Below are positions 44,610-51,817 of a stretch of DNA of 64,000 bases, piece after piece (positions within the stretch are counted from its first letter, which is position 1; every line of letters starts with the position of its first letter). Under the pieces are notes generated by a model. It was not told the DNA's origin. It did not search any database and worked only from the letters and a program-made list of their open reading frames with translations. Source of the DNA: Halocynthiibacter namhaensis (lineage in GTDB: Bacteria; Pseudomonadota; Alphaproteobacteria; Rhodobacterales; Rhodobacteraceae). The position numbers and the translations under genes are program-made. The stretch lies in contig NZ_JWIF01000056.1 in the NCBI RefSeq assembly GCF_000812685.1, positions 372,001-436,000 on the forward strand, given 5' to 3'.

Positions 44610-46622
44610 ATGACCAACCCGCTTCTCGCCCCCTGGAATACGCCGTTTGAACTGCCGCCCTTCGCGGACATCAAAGACGAGCACTTTGCACCCGCAATGG
44701 ATGCGGCTTTGTCCGAAGGTCGCGCAGGGATCACTGAGATCGCCGAAAACAAAGATGCCCCAAGTTTTGCCAACACGATTGAAGCACTTGAACTGACTGA
44801 CGAAAGCTTGGGCCGCGTTTTGGGCACATTTTATGGTGTTGCAGGGGCTGACAGCAATGCGGCACGCGAAAAACTGCAAAGTGAATTTGCGCCGAAATTG
44901 TCGGCCTATGGGTCTGAACTGACAATGAATGCGCAGATTTGGTCGCGGATCAAAACCCTTTGGGAAAACCAAGACGGGCTGGATGAACAGCAACAACGTT
45001 TGCTATATCTATATCATCGCAATTTCATCCGTTCTGGTGCGGATCTTGAAGGGAATGATCGCGATCGCTTGACCGAAGTGAAATCGCGTCTTGCGACATT
45101 GGGCACCGAATTTGGACAGAACCTGCTGGCGGATGAACGTGATTGGTTCATGGAGTTGGGCGCGGATGACTTGGGTGGGTTGCCCGATTTTCTGCTTGAG
45201 GCCATGCAGGGTGCTGCAAAAGAAAAAAACCTGGACGGACATGTCGTGACCTTGTCGCGATCCTTGATCGTGCCGTTCTTGCAATTTTCCACCCGTCGCG
45301 ATCTGCGTGAAGGGGCCTATAAGGCTTGGGCCGCACGTGGGGCGAATGGTGGTTCTACCGACAATCGTGGCATAGCGGCGGAAACCTTGGCCCTTCGCCA
45401 TGAACGTGCGCAATTGTTGGGCTATGCGGATTTCGCCGCCTATAAGCTTGAAACCGAAATGGCGGGTAATGCGGATAATGTGCGTGATTTGCTGATGCAG
45501 GTCTGGGCACCGGCACGGGCTGCGGCGTTGAAAGACCAAGACATTCTTGAGGGAATGATGCGTGAAGATGGCATCAACGGTGATTTGAAGGCCTGGGATT
45601 GGCATCATTATTCTGAACGTCGTCGCAAAGCCGAACATGATCTGGACGAGGCTGAGTTGAAGCCATATCTGCAGCTTGAGAAGATGATCCAAGCCAGCTT
45701 TGATTGTGCCACGCGTCTGTTCGGTTTGGAATTCGCTCCGCTTGATGCGGATATGTATCATGAAGATGTGCGTGCTTGGGACGTGACCCGTAACGGAAAA
45801 CATATCGCGGTGTTCATCGGGGATTATTTTGCACGTGGGTCAAAGCGATCTGGGGCTTGGTGCATGGCGATGCGCGCGCAGAAAAAACTGGGTGGCGATA
45901 CGGCGCCCCATGTGGTGAATGTCTGTAATTTCGCCAAACCAGCACCCGGTGCAACGGCGCTTTTGTCATTTGATGACGCCCGGACGCTATTCCATGAGTT
46001 TGGCCATGCGTTGCATCAAATGTTGTCGGATGTGCGTTATGAAACCATCTCGGGCACTTCTGTTGCGCGTGACTTTGTGGAACTGCCAAGCCAGCTATAT
46101 GAACATTGGTTAAGCGTGCCCGAAGTCCTGTCGAAATACGCGGTCCATGCGGAAACTGGCGAGGCGATGCCGCAAGACATGTTGCAGCGTCTTCTGGATG
46201 CACAGACCTATGACATGGGGTTCTCAACCGTTGAATTCGTCGCCTCAGCGCTTGTGGATCTGGCGTTCCATGAAGGCACACCAGCGGATGATGTTATGGT
46301 AAAACAAGCAGATGTTTTGAAAAGCATTGGCATGCCTGAAGCCATAGAAATGCGCCACCGGACCCCGCAGTTCGCCCATGTGTTCACGGGTGATGGATAT
46401 TCATCTGGTTATTACAGCTACATGTGGTCTGAGGTCATGGATGCGGATGCGTTTGAAGCTTTTGAAGAAGCGGATGGTCCGTTTGATCCGAAATTGGCCA
46501 GAAGCCTAGAGGATAATATTCTGTCAGCGGGCGGCTCAAAAGAAGCGGATGTGCTGTACAAAGCCTTCCGTGGGCGGATGCCAGATGCGACCGCACTTTT
46601 GAAAGGGCGGGGCTTGGCGTGA
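44610..46622 (+). CDS. dcp: M3 family metallopeptidase (peptidyl-dipeptidase Dcp / oligopeptidase type)
   Basis: This 670-residue cytosolic zinc peptidase of the thimet-oligopeptidase family has the HExxH motif LFHEFGHALHQML (about residue 460) and the third ligand Glu region FVELPSQLYEHW. VFIGDYFARGSKRSGAWCMAM lies upstream of the active site, and ATRLFGLEF is also typical. M3 members either remove C-terminal dipeptides (Dcp) or cleave short peptides (OpdA). The N-terminus (MTNPLLAPWNTPFELPPF) resembles Dcp. ATG 44610 follows AAAGGAG by 6 nt. A gcaagatgaaa-type repeat follows the stop. Confidence 0.9.
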   Translation: MTNPLLAPWNTPFELPPFADIKDEHFAPAMDAALSEGRAGITEIAENKDAPSFANTIEALELTDESLGRVLGTFYGVAGADSNAAREKLQSEFAPKLSAYGSELTMNAQIWSRIKTLWENQDGLDEQQQRLLYLYHRNFIRSGADLEGNDRDRLTEVKSRLATLGTEFGQNLLADERDWFMELGADDLGGLPDFLLEAMQGAAKEKNLDGHVVTLSRSLIVPFLQFSTRRDLREGAYKAWAARGANGGSTDNRGIAAETLALRHERAQLLGYADFAAYKLETEMAGNADNVRDLLMQVWAPARAAALKDQDILEGMMREDGINGDLKAWDWHHYSERRRKAEHDLDEAELKPYLQLEKMIQASFDCATRLFGLEFAPLDADMYHEDVRAWDVTRNGKHIAVFIGDYFARGSKRSGAWCMAMRAQKKLGGDTAPHVVNVCNFAKPAPGATALLSFDDARTLFHEFGHALHQMLSDVRYETISGTSVARDFVELPSQLYEHWLSVPEVLSKYAVHAETGEAMPQDMLQRLLDAQTYDMGFSTVEFVASALVDLAFHEGTPADDVMVKQADVLKSIGMPEAIEMRHRTPQFAHVFTGDGYSSGYYSYMWSEVMDADAFEAFEEADGPFDPKLARSLEDNILSAGGSKEADVLYKAFRGRMPDATALLKGRGLA

Positions 46623-46632
46623 TCTATGGACA

Positions 46633-46680
46633 GTGGGGGCCAGCCCCCACACCCCCGAAGTATTTCAGGCAAGATGAAAC
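46633..46680 (+). repeat. intergenic repeat element, copy 2, with inverted repeat
   Basis: An inverted repeat GTGGGGGC/GCCCCCAC (46633-46650) leads into cccccgaagtatttcagg and then caagatgaaa (46651-46679). The 3' half matches copy 1 at 41251-41275 in 22 or so bases with single-base differences. It follows the peptidase stop by about 10 nt. A degenerate partial copy (minus strand) occurs around 50595-50626 after the GFA gene. Confidence 0.6.
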
Positions 46681-46693
46681 AGAGACTGGGAGA

Positions 46694-47206
46694 TTATTCT
46701 CTTAGCTCTGTTTCGGCGACGCCCCAGATGGAAAATTTCGGCACCCAGCCCCGATAGCCGTCGGCAGAAATGCGGCACCAATCTATGGTGCATTCCATCA
46801 GGCGTGCGATGGCGCCGCCTTCAATGCGGGCATTTTCACGTGCATTTTCAGTGGCGCTGGCCCGCATAGACAGAAGGTCTTCGCGTATGATCACCGTGCG
46901 GGTGCCCGACAAAAGTGAATAATGGACCCAGCCGCCCACCCCATCGATGTCTTCGACGCGCCGCCAGTTGGCGAACTCAGCCGTGATTTGCAGAGGCATA
47001 TTGCGATGTTGAAAAACCCAATCGATCCGATGGGTTAAGCCGGGGCCGCGGCGAATATTTGCCTCTGATGCTTTCATCGACACGAAACGCGGAATTGGCA
47101 GGTTGGTGACTTGCCCGGTTTCTTGGGTATCCTGTGCCTGGACACGTCCTGTAAACACGCCGGTCGAAAGCGATAATGCCAATATAATTGATAAGATACG
47201 TGCCAT
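46694..47206 (-). CDS. secreted bacterial SH3 domain protein
   Basis: The 170-residue protein has a signal peptide (about residues 1-24, cleavage after VQA) and two SH3b-like units. The first contains SEANIRRGPGLTHRIDWVFQ and WRRVEDIDGVGGWVHYSLLSG; the second contains LLSMRASATENARENARIEGG and DWCRISADGYRGWVPK. SH3b units usually bind cell-wall or glycan ligands. No catalytic domain is attached. It is divergent from the hydroxyacid dehydrogenase gene. The location is periplasmic by inference. Confidence 0.85.
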   Translation of the reverse strand: MARILSIILALSLSTGVFTGRVQAQDTQETGQVTNLPIPRFVSMKASEANIRRGPGLTHRIDWVFQHRNMPLQITAEFANWRRVEDIDGVGGWVHYSLLSGTRTVIIREDLLSMRASATENARENARIEGGAIARLMECTIDWCRISADGYRGWVPKFSIWGVAETELRE

Positions 47207-47344
47207 GCGACGGCTTGCCCTTGTGCTTTATTCTCAAAAAGGTCGGAAAATTGCGATCTGACCCGGCAGAGTTCTTGTGCCCTGCGTCTGTATCGGTCAA
47301 CTTGGCATTAACAGATTGCAAAGAAAAGATCCGGGAGTAAATCG

Positions 47345-48331
47345 ATGCAAAAGGAACGGTTAAGTGTTGTCGTGACGCGACGGTTGCCCGAGGCGGTAGA
47401 GACTCGCATGACTGAATTGTTTGATGTCACGCTGCGTGATGACGATACGCCTATGTCTGACAACGAATTGGCTGCGGCAATGCAAAACGCTGATGTTTTG
47501 GTGCCCACCATCAACGATCAAATTGATGCCCGGCTTTTGTCGCGGGCGGGGGAACGTTTGAAGCTGATTGCGAACTTTGGTGCAGGCGTCGACCATATCG
47601 ACGTTGAAACGGCCCGTAGGCGCGGCATTCTGGTGTCAAACACACCTGGTGTTTCCGCTGATGACACGGCGGATATGACGATGGCGCTTTTGTTGGCGGC
47701 AACGCGCCGTATTCCCGAAGGCCTTGCTGTGATGCAGACGGGCGATTGGGAGGGTTGGTCCCCAACGGCATTGCTGGGCGGGCGTATTGGTGGTCGCCGT
47801 CTGGGTATTTTGGGCATGGGGCGTATCGGACAGGCGGTGGCGCGTCGCGCCAAGGCGTTTGGAATGCAGATCCATTACCACAATCGCAAGCGTTTGCATG
47901 CTGACACCGAATCTGAACTGGAGGCGACCTATTGGGAAAGCCTAGATCAGATGGTTGCCCGTATGGATGTGATATCGGTCAATTGCCCGCATACCCCGTC
48001 AACCTTTCACCTGATGAATGCGCGCCGTTTGAAGTTGATGAAGCCCAATGCGGTGATCGTTAATACCTCTCGGGGTGAGGTGATTGATGAAAACGCCCTG
48101 ACACGGATGTTGCGCAATCATGAAATCGCAGGTGCCGGTCTAGATGTTTATGAACACGGCCAAGATGTGAACCCACGGCTGCGTGAGCTCGATAACGTTG
48201 TTTTACTGCCACATATGGGGTCGGCGACTGTGGAAGGTCGCCTTGAGATGGGTGAAAAAGTTTTGCTCAACATCAAGACGTTTGATGATGGTCACCGTCC
48301 ACCTGATCAGGTCGTTCCTGGCATGTTATGA
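47345..48331 (+). CDS. D-2-hydroxyacid dehydrogenase (glyoxylate/hydroxypyruvate reductase type)
   Basis: This 328-residue NAD(P)H-dependent enzyme probably reduces glyoxylate or hydroxypyruvate, a useful step near C2 metabolism. The nucleotide-binding loop is GILGMGRIGQAVARRAK (about residue 150). The catalytic Arg is in NTSRGEVIDENAL, the Glu in LDVYEHG and the His in LLPHMGSAT. GAGVDHIDVE and NTPGVSADDTADMTMALLL are usual family segments. Which 2-oxo acid is used is not clear. The stop overlaps an alternative ATG, and the next gene starts 3 nt later. Confidence 0.88.
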   Translation: MQKERLSVVVTRRLPEAVETRMTELFDVTLRDDDTPMSDNELAAAMQNADVLVPTINDQIDARLLSRAGERLKLIANFGAGVDHIDVETARRRGILVSNTPGVSADDTADMTMALLLAATRRIPEGLAVMQTGDWEGWSPTALLGGRIGGRRLGILGMGRIGQAVARRAKAFGMQIHYHNRKRLHADTESELEATYWESLDQMVARMDVISVNCPHTPSTFHLMNARRLKLMKPNAVIVNTSRGEVIDENALTRMLRNHEIAGAGLDVYEHGQDVNPRLRELDNVVLLPHMGSATVEGRLEMGEKVLLNIKTFDDGHRPPDQVVPGML

Positions 48332-48334
48332 GCG

Positions 48335-48829
48335 ATGATAATTACCGTAAATGATCGAATGCAGCAGGGTTATGTTTACGCTTTGGAGGCACAGGAAGGT
48401 ACGGATTTTTCTGTGGAATTCAACCCATTCTTCAGCCCGGCCAAAATGCTTGAGATGGGTGTGTTTGAAGGCCGGTATCTGAATGATTGCCGGGCTGAAT
48501 TCCCTGCTGATTGGTTTGTAGCGGCACAACTGTCAGATCAGGCGAACCCGGATGTGAACTATTTTGGTATCAAAAGCCGCCAGCCCCTGTCAGTTTGGCG
48601 TGATAAGGGCTGGATTTACGGGCCTGATCCGCGCGGTTGGTTTCAGTGGTTTTGCCGGTATTGGCTGGGGCGGCGATTGCCCGCAATTGATGAAATCCAA
48701 ATCAAACGTTGGAAGGGCTTTGCCCGACACGCGGGACAAATTCGGGCGAATTGTGATGTTGGTGACGTGTTTTGCAGGCCTCGCCAACGCCAAGCTTTGC
48801 TACAGTGGTCTTATGATCCGATGATTTAG
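48335..48829 (+). CDS. conserved protein of unknown function
   Basis: This is a 164-residue cytosolic protein. The strongest segments are EFNPFFSPAKMLEMGVFEGRYLNDC, in outline (about residues 28-50), EFPADWF, GWIYGPDPRGWFQWFCRYWLGRRLP (about 92-116) and a Cys/Trp-containing tail. I recall similar proteins in Rhodobacterales but no function. The length from ATG 48335 includes about eight residues that may not be conserved; ATG 48359 (MQQGYVYAL) is an alternative start. It follows the dehydrogenase closely and is probably in the same transcript. Confidence 0.7.
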   Translation: MIITVNDRMQQGYVYALEAQEGTDFSVEFNPFFSPAKMLEMGVFEGRYLNDCRAEFPADWFVAAQLSDQANPDVNYFGIKSRQPLSVWRDKGWIYGPDPRGWFQWFCRYWLGRRLPAIDEIQIKRWKGFARHAGQIRANCDVGDVFCRPRQRQALLQWSYDPMI

Positions 48830-48869
48830 TGGCGAATGCGTCGCAACCCCTTGGCAAAGAGGGCTGCAA

Positions 48870-48881
48870 GGCGTATACGCC
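48870..48881. promoter_or_regulatory. 12-bp palindrome GGCGTATACGCC upstream of the IMPase homologue
   Basis: The perfect palindrome lies between the unknown gene and the ATG at 48908 and is flanked by GGGC...GCCC in a longer dyad. It may be an operator. No regulator can be named. Confidence 0.3.
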
Positions 48882-48907
48882 GCCCCTGAGCCAAAGGAGT
48901 CCGTTTG

Positions 48908-49720
48908 ATGCAAGGCAGCGCAAATCTTAACGTCATGATGAAGGCCGCCCGCAAGGCAGGCCGTTCCCTCGCCAAAGACTTCCGTGAGGTCGAGAACCTC
49001 CAGGTGTCTATGAAAGGCGCAGGTGACTTTGTGTCGCGCGCTGATATTGCCGCCGAGGCGATCTTGAAAGAGGAGCTTATGGATGCACGCCCGACCTATG
49101 GTTGGTGTGCCGAGGAAAGCAAAGAAATCCCGGGCCAAGACCCGACTCGCCGTTGGATCGTTGATCCGCTGGGTGGCACCACAAACTTCCTGCATGGCAC
49201 GCCACATTTCGCGGTTTCCATCGCTTTGGAACACAAAGGTGAAATCGTATCAGGCGTGATCTATGATCCAGCCAAAGACGAATTGTTCTTTGCTGAAAAA
49301 GGTCAGGGTGCTTGGGTGAACGAAAGCCGCCTTCGCGTTTCTGGCCGCAATCGTATGATTGAAAGTGTCTTTGCAACGGGCGTTCCGCACGCTGGTGGCA
49401 AATACCTTCCTGCTTGCCTGCAAGATGTTGCGCGTGTGGCGCCAGCTTGTGCAGGCGTACGGTCATGGGGTGCGGCATCGCTTGACCTCGCTTATGTGGC
49501 TGCGGGTCGCTTTGACGGCTTTTGGGATCGTGGCTTGCAAATATGGGAAGTTGCGGCTGGTTTGATCATCGTGCGTGAAGCGGGCGGTTTTGCTGAACCT
49601 ATTCGCGAAGAACAGAAAATTCTGGAAACCGGCCATGTGGTTGCGTCTAATGAAGCGATCTTTGATCGGTTCTCCAAAGTGATCCGCGATCGCGACCTTG
49701 CGGACGTTACTGAAGGCTAA
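48908..49720 (+). CDS. inositol monophosphatase family protein with altered metal-binding residues
   Basis: This 270-residue protein of the IMPase/SuhB family has the metal-binding Glu region WCAEESKE and the Asp of WIVDPLGGTTNFLHG (Asp86). In the family the motif is DPxDGT; here the second Asp is Gly (Gly89, codon 49172-49174). The later WD of WDxxAG is Glu214 (WEVAAG). Both changes affect residues that hold the second and third metals, so activity may be lost or altered. RGLQIWEV, VREAGGFAEP and SIALEHKGEIVSGVIYDP are normal. The ATG at 48908 follows AAGGAG. Confidence 0.85.
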   Translation: MQGSANLNVMMKAARKAGRSLAKDFREVENLQVSMKGAGDFVSRADIAAEAILKEELMDARPTYGWCAEESKEIPGQDPTRRWIVDPLGGTTNFLHGTPHFAVSIALEHKGEIVSGVIYDPAKDELFFAEKGQGAWVNESRLRVSGRNRMIESVFATGVPHAGGKYLPACLQDVARVAPACAGVRSWGAASLDLAYVAAGRFDGFWDRGLQIWEVAAGLIIVREAGGFAEPIREEQKILETGHVVASNEAIFDRFSKVIRDRDLADVTEG

Positions 49721-49759
49721 TCTGCCTCAGTGATCCATAGGATCTAGAAAATTGCATTC

Positions 49760-49789
49760 AACCCGGCGCTTAAATCGTGTCGGGTTTTT
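49760..49789 (+). terminator. rho-independent terminator after the IMPase homologue
   Basis: The 8-bp stem AACCCGGC/GTCGGGTT (49760-49767 and 49779-49786, one G-T wobble, 11-nt loop) ends in a T run to 49789. Confidence 0.82.
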
Positions 49790-49837
49790 GTGTGTCGGCT
49801 TGATGAGATGTGCGGCCTCAGAATGGGGGGGCGGGGT

Positions 49838-50491
49838 TTAATCGCCGCAACCGCCGCCATCGCCATCTCCTGAACCACAGTCACCTGCGTCATCATCAGC
49901 GAAAGGATCGTTGCCCCCGAAAATCAAGGTGAATTCGCCTTTGGTGGTTAGGCTGTTTAGCGTTGCTATGATCGTGTAGAGCGGGATGGCCAGAAAGAGT
50001 ATTCCAAGCAGAGTATTCTCACCCTGTGCAATTGCATTGCTGCTGAAGAAAACAAACACCGTTAAGAATATCAGCGTAAAGAAAGCCCCAACCTTACTGT
50101 TTTGCTTCCAAATGCCTTTTGGGGGTCTTCCAAACAGATCTTTGTATGCCGCAAGAGTGGCTTTATAATCCTCTAAATGCTGGGAGCCTTGACCGCCGGG
50201 GGTGTGGTGAACCTGCTTGCCCAGCGCCTTACAGAACCCATCCCAATAGTCGCGGCTGTGTTGCATATGCAAATGCCAAACCAAGTCGACTGCCTTAGAG
50301 GGAACGTTGCGTTCTGCCCGGGTGGCACACAGGTACATGTATTTTCGATATTCAGTGATCGCTACGTCGGCGGTTTCACGTGAGATACTGTTCTCGGCCA
50401 TCAACTGTTCTGTAAATGGTAGGCCTGAAGCATCTGCAGGCATTTTGTAATTCGAAATCAGCTCCCATAGCTGAGTATTGAGAGAGGTCAT
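49838..50491 (-). CDS. glycine-rich domain (GRDP/TIGR04222)-like membrane protein with Cys/Gly/Asp tail
   Basis: This 217-residue protein has an N-terminal alpha-helical cytosolic domain whose core VPSKAVDLVWHLHMQHSRDYWDGF resembles the GRDP-like/TIGR04222 motif (VDxVWHxH...Y). Two hydrophobic helices follow (about residues 135-155 and 160-180). The last ~20 residues are almost only Asp, Gly, Cys and Ser (DAGDCGSGDGDGGGCGD). The family function is unknown. The acidic Cys-rich tail could bind metal. It stands alone with about 140 nt to the next gene. Confidence 0.7.
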   Translation of the reverse strand: MTSLNTQLWELISNYKMPADASGLPFTEQLMAENSISRETADVAITEYRKYMYLCATRAERNVPSKAVDLVWHLHMQHSRDYWDGFCKALGKQVHHTPGGQGSQHLEDYKATLAAYKDLFGRPPKGIWKQNSKVGAFFTLIFLTVFVFFSSNAIAQGENTLLGILFLAIPLYTIIATLNSLTTKGEFTLIFGGNDPFADDDAGDCGSGDGDGGGCGD

Positions 50492-50630
50492 CGGAGCCTC
50501 CTTTATGTTCTCTAGTTGTACCTCCAGAATAGCGCGTGAACATGACAGTTATGTGACAAAGCTGACGATGGGCTTGCGGCAAACATGCCGGGGGAAGCTA
50601 TCGCAGGTGGGTGGGGGCTGGCCCGCTGTT

Positions 50631-51026
50631 CTATTGATCACCACGGTCTTTTGGGTGATTGACGCCGTCAGCCCAAGGAATATCCCCCATCTCGGATGGA
50701 TTAAGACCTTCAATCGCGGCGGCATTTACCCCATATTGCGTTGGATCAGACCGCCGCTGGTGATGTGTGTAAATCCCGCAAGTTTTGCAAAAGTGATGTT
50801 TGGCTTGTCCGGTACCCCATTGATAAAGCGATAAATTGTCAGCACCTTTCTTGATCACGATACCTCCGTCCACAGGGGCGGATAGGGCAATGGCACCGCG
50901 TCGCCGACAATAGGAACAGTCGCAGCGCCGCGCAGACGCAAGGCCATCGGATAGGGTCACGGCCAGTTCAACCGCGCCGCAATGGCAGGTCAGCTTCAAC
51001 GGATATTTCATCTCTGGCAAAGTCAT
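50631..51026 (-). CDS. GFA (glutathione-dependent formaldehyde-activating) domain protein
   Basis: This 131-residue zinc protein has the CENP-V/GFA cysteine pattern: TCHCGAVEL, RCDCSYCRRRG and FCKTCGIYTHH. GFA enzymes can condense formaldehyde with glutathione, but many relatives have no known substrate. ATG 51026 overlaps the rhomboid stop by four bases (ATGA) with a GGAG Shine-Dalgarno sequence 7 nt before it. Confidence 0.88.
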   Translation of the reverse strand: MTLPEMKYPLKLTCHCGAVELAVTLSDGLASARRCDCSYCRRRGAIALSAPVDGGIVIKKGADNLSLYQWGTGQAKHHFCKTCGIYTHHQRRSDPTQYGVNAAAIEGLNPSEMGDIPWADGVNHPKDRGDQ

Positions 51027-51787
51027 CTGGTTCTCCGAATTTTAGGGATCGAGCTGCGGGTCAATGGGCCGTATTTCGTTTCGGGGTGGTCGGGATGCCC
51101 TTGGCTTCGCTGCCAAAAATCGAACCCACCCTTGCGCCACCAAATGGGCAGCATCAAGGTGGCTCCGGCGATGAACCCGCCGACATGGGCCAGCCAAGCG
51201 ACCCCGCTGTCGCCGCCCGTAAACGTTGACCACAGTTGAAACCCAAACCATACACCCAAAACCAACCAGGCGCGAAAACTGAAAATTTTGAAAAAGATGA
51301 TGATCAACAGCAGAACGTCTACTTTTGCCTTTGGAAACAAAAGCATATATCCGCCCATCACCCCAGCTATTGCGCCAGAGGCACCTATTATGGGGATGTA
51401 GCTGCCGGGGTCCGCCAAGGCCTGCATCAAGCCAGCGGCGACACCGGACATCAGGTAAAAACCTAGAAAGCCAAGATGGCCAAGCTCTTCTTCAAGGTTG
51501 TCGCCAAATATCCATAGAAACAACATATTCCCTGCGAGATGCATAAAGCCGCCATGCAGGAATTGATAGCTGAGAAGGGTATAGAATTCGCTGCCGTGGG
51601 ATACATCAATCGGCTGTAACGCCCATGTGTTATAGAGCGGGACAAAAACGTTAATATCGTCCATTCGGCCCCAATATGCCATGAATATCAGGATGTTGAT
51701 ACCCATAAGTCCCCAAGTGACATAGGGTTTTTGGGTCGATGGATTATGATCGCGGATGGGTATAAGCATGGGCGCACGGTTACCCAT
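51023..51787 (-). CDS. rhomboid family intramembrane serine protease (catalytically complete)
   Basis: This 254-residue integral membrane protease has the catalytic Ser in IIGASGAIAGVMGGYM (about residue 137) and the His in LAHVGGFIAG (about residue 197). The HxxxN motif is HLAGNML. These intact residues contrast with the rhomboid-like pseudoprotease at 28820-29515. Six or seven hydrophobic helices end in a basic cytosolic tail. The precise start could be ATG 51787 or the internal MLIPIRDHNP at 51769. It sits upstream of the GFA gene with a four-base overlap, suggesting co-translation. Confidence 0.92.
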   Translation of the reverse strand: MGNRAPMLIPIRDHNPSTQKPYVTWGLMGINILIFMAYWGRMDDINVFVPLYNTWALQPIDVSHGSEFYTLLSYQFLHGGFMHLAGNMLFLWIFGDNLEEELGHLGFLGFYLMSGVAAGLMQALADPGSYIPIIGASGAIAGVMGGYMLLFPKAKVDVLLLIIIFFKIFSFRAWLVLGVWFGFQLWSTFTGGDSGVAWLAHVGGFIAGATLMLPIWWRKGGFDFWQRSQGHPDHPETKYGPLTRSSIPKIRRTR

Positions 51788-51817
51788 GCGCCCAATAAGG
51801 TCAAGCCTGCCTTGTGT

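Noticed and set aside
48328-48354. Eight-codon mini-frame ATGA-overlapping the hydroxyacid dehydrogenase stop
   Set aside because: It stops after eight codons. It is a chance frame from the ATGA overlap, and the 164-residue gene at 48335 is the better candidate.
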